Assembly (NCBI GenBank): GCA_964559135.1
Contig: CAZLGG010000036.1
Location: 1-35,790, forward strand
Direction of reading: 5' to 3'
DNA: 35,790 bases
Origin: DRQF01 sp964559135
GTDB lineage: Bacteria; Planctomycetota; GCA-002687715; DRQF01
The stretch's first letter is position 1. Every line of letters starts with the position of its first letter. A program made the translations under genes and the position numbers. This document shows positions 24,285 to 31,822 of the stretch, piece after piece. Under the pieces are notes generated by a model, which was given only the letters and a program-made list of their open reading frames with translations, had not been told where the DNA came from and did no database searches.

Positions 24285-25618
24285 GAGCGCAGCTCCTCGT
24301 TTCGTATTTCGTTGGCTTCCGGGTCCCAAGTGAATCGCGTTCGTTTCTGGGCGTCGCGTAGCTTCAGTCGTTTGTCCGCAAACTGGATGACGACTCCCGC
24401 ATGGGCCGTTCCCAGTATTTCGATGGCGCAGTGCTCCAGGAGTTCCCGTCGGCGGCGTCGAAGATCGAGGCGCCCCTTCAGGCGGGCCCGTTCCATTTCC
24501 AGCGCTTCCCGCCCCGCCTTGCCGCCCTTGCTGCGCCCGCCGGGTCCGGCACTCCGATGCTGATGCCTGCGCTCCTGCTGATGATGTCTGCGGCTTTGGC
24601 TTTCCATCTCACGTTCGAAGCTTTCCAGATCGGCCACGTGCAGAAGCGTCTCGGCGCCGCCCTCGCTGCCGACGTCGCGGGCGCGGATGAGTTTCTCGGC
24701 CTTGAGGTGACTGCCGCGGACCCGCCCGCGAGGGCCGTCGGCCAGGATCCTTCGCGCCTCGAGCGTCGCGTCCACCACTTCCGTTTCGATGTGGATCGCG
24801 CCCTCGGCATGGAGGTGGGCGCGACGCACTCCTCGGCAGAGGGCATCTTGGCCGGCGGTGTTGCGAGCTGCGCCGTCGCCGACCAGGAATCGAAAGACCT
24901 GGAGGCAACCTCCGGCACGGACCCGACCCCGGTCGACGTCCCCATGGATCACGAGGTCGTCCGAAGCTTCTGCCTCGAAGCCCGGGAGAACGCTCCCGGT
25001 GATCTCGAGGCTGCCCTTCATGCGCAGGTTGCCACTGGTCATGTCCACGGACCCGTCGTGGCGGTGGTGATTCGAGATCTCGATATGACCGTCGGCCGGT
25101 CGGGTGAAGACCCCCTCCCGCGTGGCGCGGATGGTGGAACCGTCGTCGTCCATGACGAGGCCCTCTCCCAGGATGAGAGGGAAGGTGGGACCGATCAGGC
25201 CCGGCAACTCATCGCCCGTCACCGTGAATCCCGAGGGACCGCGGGTCGGCGGGATCAACGTGGCGACCCTCTCTGCCTCCCTGACGACGGGCAGGAACCC
25301 GCGCTCTCGGAAGTCGATGCGGTCGCCATCGCGCAGCGCGCCGATCGGGTCGGGGAGGGGAACCTCGATGCGGAGCCGGCCGGGGCGGCCCTCCGTCGGC
25401 CTTTCTCCCCGGGCGATGAGGACGCCGTCGGTCTGGCCCTCTTCGTCTTCCAGAAGGGCCACGACATCGTCGATGGCGGAGGGGAGTTGGCCGCGGCGGA
25501 CTCCCGCATCGTTCATGCTCCGCTGGAGATCTCCACGCCCCAGGGGCGGTCCGGGGGCCACGGCCGCATGGGCTTCCATCCGGTCCTCGGAGATCGTGAT
25601 GCGGAGCCTTTCCTCCAT
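24281..25618 (-). CDS. DUF342 (FapA-like) protein with His/Arg-rich insert
   Basis: 445 residues from the ATG complement at 25616-25618; no strong Shine-Dalgarno is seen, so the exact start is uncertain. The middle (~100-300) is the beta-helical DUF342 pattern: FTVTGDELPG, EGVFTRPADGHIEI, VDMTSGNLRMKGSLEITGSVLPGFEAEASDDLVIHGDVDRGRVRAGG, ILADGPRGRVRGSHLKAEKLIRA. FapA-like proteins are widespread and poorly understood; links to motility, polymer or stress functions have been proposed for some. After the beta-helix come a His/Arg/Gln-rich stretch (~340-355) and a basic coiled-coil-like helix (~365-395). A further strand region resembles the usual DUF342 end (AHAGVVIQFADKRLKL). It is coupled to the CBS gene and probably forms one operon with the secreted STN-like gene upstream (74-base gap). 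Confidence 0.85.
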   Translation of the reverse strand: MEERLRITISEDRMEAHAAVAPGPPLGRGDLQRSMNDAGVRRGQLPSAIDDVVALLEDEEGQTDGVLIARGERPTEGRPGRLRIEVPLPDPIGALRDGDRIDFRERGFLPVVREAERVATLIPPTRGPSGFTVTGDELPGLIGPTFPLILGEGLVMDDDGSTIRATREGVFTRPADGHIEISNHHRHDGSVDMTSGNLRMKGSLEITGSVLPGFEAEASDDLVIHGDVDRGRVRAGGCLQVFRFLVGDGAARNTAGQDALCRGVRRAHLHAEGAIHIETEVVDATLEARRILADGPRGRVRGSHLKAEKLIRARDVGSEGGAETLLHVADLESFEREMESQSRRHHQQERRHQHRSAGPGGRSKGGKAGREALEMERARLKGRLDLRRRRRELLEHCAIEILGTAHAGVVIQFADKRLKLRDAQKRTRFTWDPEANEIRNEELRS

Positions 25619-25692
25619 GGATTCTTTATCGAACGTCCGGCCCCACCGGCGTGACCCATTCCGAGGGGCCTCCAGACGGCTTTGGCGGAGGT

Positions 25693-26973
25693 TCAGGGGA
25701 GGGGGATGTGGTCGAAGTGGAACGGCACCGTCATGAGGGCGAAGGCGGAGACGCTCCCCACCATCAGGCGGTCCGGCGCGGGGTGTCGGATGCGCAGGGT
25801 GAAGATCTCCTTTTCACCGCGACGACCCGGCTGCGGGCGCCCGAGGAGCGGGATCTCCATGCCTTCCGCGTCCAGCACCAAGAACGTCTGCTCCTGGATG
25901 GGGCGGGTCTTCCGCTCGTCCGCAAAAAGAGGAGGCCTGGACAGCGCCACTTCCAGCAGGGTCGTTTGTCCCTGCTTGCTCCGACGCAAGATCGTCACCG
26001 CGAGATCGCCGGACACCAGCGGCGAGGGATTGGTTTCGCCTTCCGCCGGAATGGCGGCCGTCACCTTGTCCCAGACGCGGGCGACGGCGACGCGCAAGGA
26101 GCCCTCGATGCGCGGGATGGAGGTCGCGTCACGGGCTGGAGGTTCCAGCCTCAACGACGTGGTGAAGCTCCGCCGTCCGGCCGTGGGGCTGAAGTACGAA
26201 CGGTACGTGTCGGTCTCGGGAACGAGTTGGCGGCCCGTGGAGTCCTTGGCCTGGCTGAGCGTCGGGGGAATCCAGAGGCCGAGGATGGGCGCTCCGGGTT
26301 CGATGTCGATCTGCATCTGGATGTAGCAGTTGTCCTGAGGGGTGTTGCCGAACATGAGCGAGGCGTTGCGCGAGACGCTGGTGAGCGCCATGCGAAACGG
26401 GCCCTCGTAGAGGACCAACGGCTTTCCCGCGACCCCTTTGATCAGGCGGATGAGTCCGGAACCCCCGTCGATCATCCAGCGCAACCCCGCTTCATGGGCG
26501 ATGATGTCGAGGGCTTCGAAAGCGGGGCGTTTGTCGATATCGACGCGGAGCCTCGCTCGCGTGCTGCGCGGTAGAGGACGCTGAAAACGAAAGCCTGTGA
26601 GACCTTCGAAGCGTGCCACCAACTCCTCGAGGGTCGCTCCCGCAGAGACGAGATCCACCGTCGTCTGTGTCAGGCGGACTTGCCTGACCTCCCGGTCGGC
26701 GGGCGGGAGGTTCTCGAGCAGGGTCTGGATCCTCAGCTTCGTTTCCGGGTCCGCTGTTTTCAGAGCCTCTCTCAGCGCTGCGGCCGCCTTCCGACCCAAT
26801 CGGGTGAGGGCTTCGAAGGCTTCGTCCCGCTTGTGGAAGTCGTCGCTCGCGAGTTGGCGGATCCAGCCGGCGGCCTTCTCTTGGGGGGAGGGCGCCGTCG
26901 ATCCCGCCGTCTGACACCGGATTCCCGGATAGGCGGGCAGAAGGAAGACGAGCAGGGACAGGAGGACTCTCAT
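25693..26973 (-). CDS. secreted HEAT-like / STN-like domain protein
   Basis: 426 residues from the ATG complement at 26971-26973, chosen for the signal peptide MRVLLSLLVFLLPAYPGIRCQ. An in-frame ATG at 26994 is possible; the longer open frame crosses the divergent gene and is unlikely. Residues ~30-90 form a HEAT-like helical repeat (WIRQLASDDFHKRDEAFEALTRLGRKAAAALREAL). Residues ~105-175 resemble a secretin/TonB short N-terminal (STN) domain (VDLVSAGATLEELVARFEGLTGF...RVDIDKRPAFEALDIIAHEAGL). The C-terminal ~250 residues are beta-rich and unassigned. This combination recurs in planctomycetes without a known role. No secretin pore domain is seen. A five-base stem (25669-25691) lies just after the stop and may separate it from the DUF342 gene. 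Confidence 0.8.
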   Translation of the reverse strand: MRVLLSLLVFLLPAYPGIRCQTAGSTAPSPQEKAAGWIRQLASDDFHKRDEAFEALTRLGRKAAAALREALKTADPETKLRIQTLLENLPPADREVRQVRLTQTTVDLVSAGATLEELVARFEGLTGFRFQRPLPRSTRARLRVDIDKRPAFEALDIIAHEAGLRWMIDGGSGLIRLIKGVAGKPLVLYEGPFRMALTSVSRNASLMFGNTPQDNCYIQMQIDIEPGAPILGLWIPPTLSQAKDSTGRQLVPETDTYRSYFSPTAGRRSFTTSLRLEPPARDATSIPRIEGSLRVAVARVWDKVTAAIPAEGETNPSPLVSGDLAVTILRRSKQGQTTLLEVALSRPPLFADERKTRPIQEQTFLVLDAEGMEIPLLGRPQPGRRGEKEIFTLRIRHPAPDRLMVGSVSAFALMTVPFHFDHIPLP

Positions 26974-27002
26974 GGTCGAATGGTGACGTCCCATGGCCTT
27001 CC

Positions 27003-27032
27003 TGTCCAGGGAGGGGGCCTCCACGTTAGAAT
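27003..27032 (+). promoter_or_regulatory. possible promoter for the FHA-pseudokinase gene
   Basis: TAGAAT (27027-27032; 5 of 6 to TATAAT) with a poor -35 TGTCCA (27003-27008) at 18 bases. It fits a GTG start at 27095 and would be pointless for a start at 26993. Confidence 0.3.
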
Positions 27033-27094
27033 ACGCCGCCCTCGACGTCCGGAAGGCGATCGAAGGCGCGTACCATCGTGGCGAAGGAAGGACC

Positions 27095-28789
27095 GTGGCG
27101 GCGTTCATCATCGAGAACAACGAGGGCATCCGACGGGTCGAGGTGCGGAAGACCGACCTGATCGTGGGGCGCGAAGGCGAAGTGGATCTCCTGCTCTCGG
27201 GCGATGACAAGATCTCTCGCAAGCACGTTCGCATCACCAAGGGACCGGAGTCTTGGGTCGTGGAGGACCTAGGCTCGGCCAATGGGACTTTGGTCAACGA
27301 CGAGCGGGTCAAGAAGAAGCGGATCGAGCGGGGGGATGTGCTGACTCTGGGAGACACCACGTTGACGTTTCTCGGGGACGCGGTGGAGCCCTCGGAAGCG
27401 GAGTCGGCCGACTCGGCGGCGGCCGTCGACGAAGCGCCGGAATTCCCCTGCGATCCAGGCCCCCTCTATCTCCCGGGGAGATTCTTGGGATCGGGCGCGA
27501 CCCACCGCGCCTGGGCCGCGCGCCGCACACGCGACGGCGCGGACGTGGCTCTCCGAATTCCTCATGAGATCTGGAGGGAGACCGCGGGGTTCGAGGAGTG
27601 GATTGAGGACAGGACCCTGCTTTGGGCGCGCCTCGATCACACCCATTTGCAACCTCTCGAACGAGTCGCCTTGCCGTCCGGCGGGTGGATGCTCGTGGAG
27701 CCCCTCATGCGTGAGGGGAGTCTTGCCCAAAGACTGGCCGTCGAGGGGCGTCAAGACATTCTGGCCGCCCTGGACATCGTCCGGCGAACGGCGCAGGCCC
27801 TGGGAGTTCTCCACGCCCTCGGCTGGACCCATGGCGGTCTTCGTCCGAGCGCGATTCGGCTGGATCTGGACGGCCGGCCCAGGCTCGCCGGGCCCGGTCG
27901 CCATCCGGAGTTCCTCGCCGTCGTGGGGGATTCTGGAGCCGAAGCTCTTCACGGTTCCGCCCCGGAGTGGTTCGACCCCGGCGGCCGGGTGGGAAAAAGT
28001 TCCGACATCTGGAGCTTGGGGGCTCTGTTGCACGAGATCTTGATCGGACGGGCCCCCGCGGAGGGAAAAACCGTGGAAGCCGTCGCCGCACGGGTGCGCA
28101 AGGGGCTCTACAAGCCGCCGCGCGAGTTCCGTCCCGACCTCCCGGCGGGGATTTCGGATTTCATCGAAGCCTGTCTGGCTCAGGACCCGGAGGAGCGACC
28201 GGCCTCCATCGAGGAGTTCTCACGGCGCTCGACCGAGCTCGAATCGAAAGCGAAAGAGCGTAAGTCCAAGGGTCCCATCCGGATGGAGGGGCGAGTGCGC
28301 CAACTGGGAGAGCGGCAGGAGGTTCCGAAGAAGTCCTTGCGCCATCGGATCCTGAGTTGGTCCCTCACGATCGTGATCGGAGTCATCTTGAACGTGGGAC
28401 TCTATTTATACCTGACGAAGGACCAGGTAGACTCCCTCAGCGGTTCCGAGACCGCATCGGAGTTCGGCCCCCCACCTGCCCGGTCGGCGGAGGGGCGCCG
28501 ACAGGAGATTCTCGACCTGTGTTCTCGAGATCTCTACGAGAAAGCGAACGAGCGGGTCCGTGTCTGGCAGTCGCAAAAAGATGTGATGCCGGACGAGGCG
28601 CGTTCGCTGCGTCGGCAGATTCAGCGTGCCCTGGAGGTCAGGGTCGCTCGCCTGTCGCAGCAGATTTCGGGGCTCGTGGAGAACGGGGACCGGCAACGCG
28701 CCCATGAGGGTCTATCGTTGCTCGAGCGTCTCGTTGGGAGGGATGCGCCGGTCAGCCGTCGAATGCGGCGCCTCGTCGAGGGGCGCTGA
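27095..28789 (+). CDS. FHA-domain pseudokinase with one transmembrane segment
   Basis: 565 residues from GTG 27095, preceded by AAGGAAGGA. An ATG at 26993 would leave only 20 bases to the divergent gene, so GTG is preferred. An FHA domain (~1-95: LIVGREGEVDLLL, ISRKHVRI, DLGSANGTLVND) binds phosphothreonine peptides. A Hanks-type kinase fold follows (~127-380): FLGSGATHRAW, VALRI, HALGWTHGGLRPSAIRL, RLAGPG, GSAPEWFDP, SSDIWSLGALLHEILIGRAP, CLAQDPEERP. Every catalytic residue is replaced: beta-3 Lys to Arg (VALRI), HRD to HGG, and DFG to GPG. It should not phosphorylate. A basic stretch leads to a transmembrane helix (~419-441, SWSLTIVIGVILNVGLYLYL), then a ~120-residue, probably extracytoplasmic, helical tail. 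Likely a phosphorylation-reading scaffold at the membrane; partners are unknown. Confidence 0.9.
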   Translation: MAAFIIENNEGIRRVEVRKTDLIVGREGEVDLLLSGDDKISRKHVRITKGPESWVVEDLGSANGTLVNDERVKKKRIERGDVLTLGDTTLTFLGDAVEPSEAESADSAAAVDEAPEFPCDPGPLYLPGRFLGSGATHRAWAARRTRDGADVALRIPHEIWRETAGFEEWIEDRTLLWARLDHTHLQPLERVALPSGGWMLVEPLMREGSLAQRLAVEGRQDILAALDIVRRTAQALGVLHALGWTHGGLRPSAIRLDLDGRPRLAGPGRHPEFLAVVGDSGAEALHGSAPEWFDPGGRVGKSSDIWSLGALLHEILIGRAPAEGKTVEAVAARVRKGLYKPPREFRPDLPAGISDFIEACLAQDPEERPASIEEFSRRSTELESKAKERKSKGPIRMEGRVRQLGERQEVPKKSLRHRILSWSLTIVIGVILNVGLYLYLTKDQVDSLSGSETASEFGPPPARSAEGRRQEILDLCSRDLYEKANERVRVWQSQKDVMPDEARSLRRQIQRALEVRVARLSQQISGLVENGDRQRAHEGLSLLERLVGRDAPVSRRMRRLVEGR

Positions 28790-28882
28790 CGGAGGCGGAC
28801 GGCGTTTGGAAGAACAAACAGGTTCCGAGAGGGACCGGTTGGAACAAGGAGCGGAGTCGTTCGCGAGGCCGCTCTTCCATCA

Positions 28883-28922
28883 CTGACGGTGACTCAGGTT
28901 GCCGCGACGGGTGCTGACGGTG
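28883..28922 (+). repeat. direct repeat CTGACGGTG upstream of the glycosyltransferase gene
   Basis: Two copies of CTGACGGTG (28883-28891 and 28914-28922) 31 bases apart, about three helical turns, in the 216-base gap 28790-29005. A stem-loop (AAGGAGCGG...CCGCTCTT, 28846-28876) precedes them and may end the kinase transcript. No clear promoter was seen. Confidence 0.3.
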
Positions 28923-29005
28923 CCAGCCGTTCCGGCGCTCGGGTTCCGTCCGGATTCCTCGACGACGACAGACATGCGAGTGGCGCGCAAGCGTCGAGGA
29001 AACCG

Positions 29006-31768
29006 ATGAAGATCTCATTCTCGTTCGAGAATCTCTTTCCGGCTCAGACTCGAGCCGGCCGCAACATGGAAACCCTGGTGCGACGCTTTCACGAGCGTGG
29101 CCACGAGGTCCATGTGATCACGACACCCGTGTCCCGTCCTCAAGAGCCGGACGGCATCAGCGTCTTCCGTCTGAAGGAAACGCCCGGCACCAAGGGCCAC
29201 GCGCGCAGCGACGGCTTGATGGGGAAGGCGATCTCGCGATACCAGAAACAAAACGAGATCCAGGTGCACTTCGCCGAGGGCGTGACACCTCTTTCGGCTC
29301 TCACCATCAAGGCGGCTCACCGTGCCGGCCTGAAGACCATCATCCGTGTGCTCTCGGATGACCATGGAATCGAACACAGCCTGGGAGGGGTGAGAAAACT
29401 GACTCCGTCGGCGCTCAAGAAGCGGGTGGCCACGATGCTGCAAAACGTCGATGCCGCGGCGGCTTCGTCCCGGCAATGCGTCGAATTGCTGAGCGAGATC
29501 TACGACGGAGAGGCGCGGGTCATCGAGAAGTCGGTGGATCTGCATCTGTGCAACCCTGAGCGGGTGCAAGCCGAGGACATGCAGACGTTCCGCGAGAAAT
29601 TCGGGCTCAAGGACCGCCCGGTCATCATCTACTCGCGGGAGCGCATCCGTGGGGAGACGCTGATCGAGATCCTGCCTCTGGTGAAGGCTCTCTCCGAGAC
29701 CTATCCCGACGTCGTCCTCGTCGTGGCCGGTGAGATCGACGGCTTGGCTGACGTGGAAGACGCGGTCAAGGCACAGGGACTGTTGAACGCCGTGCGTCTT
29801 TGCGGACCTCTCAGCCAACGGGATCTGTATGCCGCATGCGCCGTCGCGGAAGCCTATCTGGCTCCCATGAGCAGCCGTGCTTCGGCCGGAGAGCTCCTGG
29901 AGGCCATGGCGTTGGGGGCGGCCCTCGTTTGCTTCCCACCGAAAGCCGCGGCCGCGCCGAACCTGGTCCGCGAGAGCGGCGCCCTCGTCTTGGCCGGGGA
30001 GTCGCCCGAGTCGGACGCGGAGGCGGTGGCCGACCTCCTCAAGGACAAAAAACGCCTCTCGCAGTTGCAGGAGCAGGGCCGCAAGGTCGCCGCGGGCCGA
30101 GATATCGGCATCGCCGTGTCCGCCGTCCAGGAGCTTTGCGAAGAGGTCCTGGGTCTCCCGCATGGCGAGACGACGGTCGAGGAGGACTCCTCCGGGGACG
30201 CATCGACGCCAGACGCCGTCGAGCCCGCCGCGGACGTGCTGGAATCCGTCCATGTCGATCCTCCCGAGGAACTTGCCGGGGACCTGGAAGAGAAGGACGG
30301 AAACGGCTTCGGCAGCGGGGTCGAGGAGGACGTCGAAGGCACGTCCGAGTCCTCGTCCCGTCGCCGCCGTCGCCGCAGTCGTCATCGGCTTCGCCACGAG
30401 GCCTCGGATGAGTTGACCGCCTTGAAGCCGGCGTCTCGGGAAGGCGAAGAGCAGAGCGAGAGCTCGGACGACGCTGTCGAGACCCCGGGCACGAACGAAG
30501 AGGGCGAAGAGGTCGCCGAGAAGGCGAAAAAGGCCTCGGAGTCCAGCGAAGAGGAACTTCTCGACGCCGCCAACAAACGTTTTCGTGAATTGGGTCCGAA
30601 ACTCAGCCTTTCGGATCTCTTGCCGTTCCTGCGTCCCCCCAAGAACGTCTTCATCCTGTCGTTGGCATCCGGCACCGGGCAACACCGCGCCGGCGAAGCC
30701 CTCTACGAGGCGTTCAAGTCGACGGACCAGAATCTCCGGGTGAAGCAGTTCAATATCGCCGACTTCATGGAGAAGAAAGTCAGCGCCGAAGACCTCGAGC
30801 GCATCGTCGGCATGGAGGCGCAGGGCGCCTCGGTGGCCGCGTCGTCGTCCGAAGCCGACGATGATTCCTCGGAGTCCGAGGCCGAGGATCTCCTTGGCCT
30901 GGAGAGCCTCTTCGGCGCGCACCTCGAGAAGCTGATTCTCGAAAAGCGGCCCCACGAGGTGATCCTCACCCACTTTTTGCCCTTGAAGGCCATCTGCGAC
31001 ATCAAAAAGGCCAACGAACTCAAGATGCTCATCAGCGTCGTGGTCACGGACTACGACTTCAACGAGCCCTGGCTGGGCGAAGGGGTCGATCAATACCTGG
31101 TGCCGAATGACAAGGTGCGCTTCAAGATGATCCGCCGCGGCGTCGATCCAAAGGCGGTGGACGTCGTCGGGATTCCGGTTCACCCGCGATTCGAAAGCGA
31201 AGTGGACCGCGAAAAGGTGCGACGCGCCTTGGGCGTTCGTCCCCAGGCGCCGGTTCTCCTTCTGCGACCGGGGGGGCTTGGGAGCAACGACGAAGTGCTG
31301 GATGCCATCAACGGCATGGCGGGTCTCGGGTTCCCGTTCACGATGCTGGTATTGGCGGGCAAGAACGAGGCGCTTCTCAAGGCCTTGAAGGGCCTCGACC
31401 TTCCCAAGGGAACCCAGGTGCGCGGTTTCGGCTTCGTACCCAACATCCACGAGATGATGTCCGCGTCGGACCTCATGATCACGCGCCCCGTGGGCCACAC
31501 CGTGGCCGAGGCCTTCGCGGCCGGGTTGCCCATGGTGCTATTCCGGCCCCGCTCCGGCGTGGAGGAACGCGCGGCGGACTGGTTCGTGGAACGGGGCGTC
31601 GCTCTGAAGGCCAGGGACTCCTTGGACCTCGAGTGGATCGTCTCCGATCTCCTTCGCAACCACGGCCGGCTGCTCAAGCAAAAGCGCGAGGCGGCCATCG
31701 GCCGCGGTCGTCCTCGCAAGGGCGCGGCCAGCCTCTCGGTCCAGAAGATCTGCCGCGAGCTCCACTGA
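29006..31768 (+). CDS. double glycosyltransferase: GT4-like module, acidic linker, GT28/MGDG-synthase-like module
   Basis: 920 residues from ATG 29006 (GAGGA upstream; MKISFSFENLFPAQTRAGRN is a natural GT-B start). The open frame back to 28889 lacks support. The first ~385 residues look like a group 1 (GT4) glycosyltransferase: METLVRRFHERGHEVHVIT, VILVVAGEIDG-type segment, LSQRDLYAACAVAEAYLAPMSSRASAGELLEAMALGAALV. Residues ~390-540 are an acidic Ser/Glu-rich linker with one basic patch (SRRRRRRSRHRLRHE). The last ~375 residues resemble MurG/monogalactosyldiacylglycerol-synthase-type GT28 enzymes: FILSLASGTGQHRAGEAL, VVTDYDFNEPWL, VDVVGIPVHPRF, LLRPGGLGSNDE, DLMITRPVGHTVAEAFAAGLPMVL. The acceptor may be a lipid. 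Two GT-B modules on one chain suggest consecutive sugar additions to one envelope molecule; this is inference. Confidence 0.87.
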   Translation: MKISFSFENLFPAQTRAGRNMETLVRRFHERGHEVHVITTPVSRPQEPDGISVFRLKETPGTKGHARSDGLMGKAISRYQKQNEIQVHFAEGVTPLSALTIKAAHRAGLKTIIRVLSDDHGIEHSLGGVRKLTPSALKKRVATMLQNVDAAAASSRQCVELLSEIYDGEARVIEKSVDLHLCNPERVQAEDMQTFREKFGLKDRPVIIYSRERIRGETLIEILPLVKALSETYPDVVLVVAGEIDGLADVEDAVKAQGLLNAVRLCGPLSQRDLYAACAVAEAYLAPMSSRASAGELLEAMALGAALVCFPPKAAAAPNLVRESGALVLAGESPESDAEAVADLLKDKKRLSQLQEQGRKVAAGRDIGIAVSAVQELCEEVLGLPHGETTVEEDSSGDASTPDAVEPAADVLESVHVDPPEELAGDLEEKDGNGFGSGVEEDVEGTSESSSRRRRRRSRHRLRHEASDELTALKPASREGEEQSESSDDAVETPGTNEEGEEVAEKAKKASESSEEELLDAANKRFRELGPKLSLSDLLPFLRPPKNVFILSLASGTGQHRAGEALYEAFKSTDQNLRVKQFNIADFMEKKVSAEDLERIVGMEAQGASVAASSSEADDDSSESEAEDLLGLESLFGAHLEKLILEKRPHEVILTHFLPLKAICDIKKANELKMLISVVVTDYDFNEPWLGEGVDQYLVPNDKVRFKMIRRGVDPKAVDVVGIPVHPRFESEVDREKVRRALGVRPQAPVLLLRPGGLGSNDEVLDAINGMAGLGFPFTMLVLAGKNEALLKALKGLDLPKGTQVRGFGFVPNIHEMMSASDLMITRPVGHTVAEAFAAGLPMVLFRPRSGVEERAADWFVERGVALKARDSLDLEWIVSDLLRNHGRLLKQKREAAIGRGRPRKGAASLSVQKICRELH

Positions 31769-31771
31769 CTC

Positions 31772-31822
31772 TGGAGTGGGGAGGTCATTGGGGGGCCCGG
31801 TCGCCCCGACCTCGTCACTCCA
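31772..31822. terminator. bidirectional hairpin between the glycosyltransferase gene and lysS
   Basis: TGGAGTG-GG-GAGGTC, a 21-base loop, GACCTC-GT-CACTCCA: thirteen pairs with one 2x2 internal mismatch. The loop can pair further (GGGG/CCCC). It lies four bases after the stop at 31768 and includes the lysS stop codon (31815-31817), so it serves both convergent genes. There is no clear T-run. Confidence 0.6.

Noticed and set aside
26993..27094. Upstream ATG for the FHA-pseudokinase
   Set aside because: It would leave 20 bases between divergent start codons and lies upstream of the likely promoter and ribosome site; GTG 27095 has a good AAGGAAGGA.
29015..31498. 827-residue minus-strand frame opposite the double glycosyltransferase
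   Set aside because: Antisense to clear GT-B motifs; composition is that of a complement shadow.
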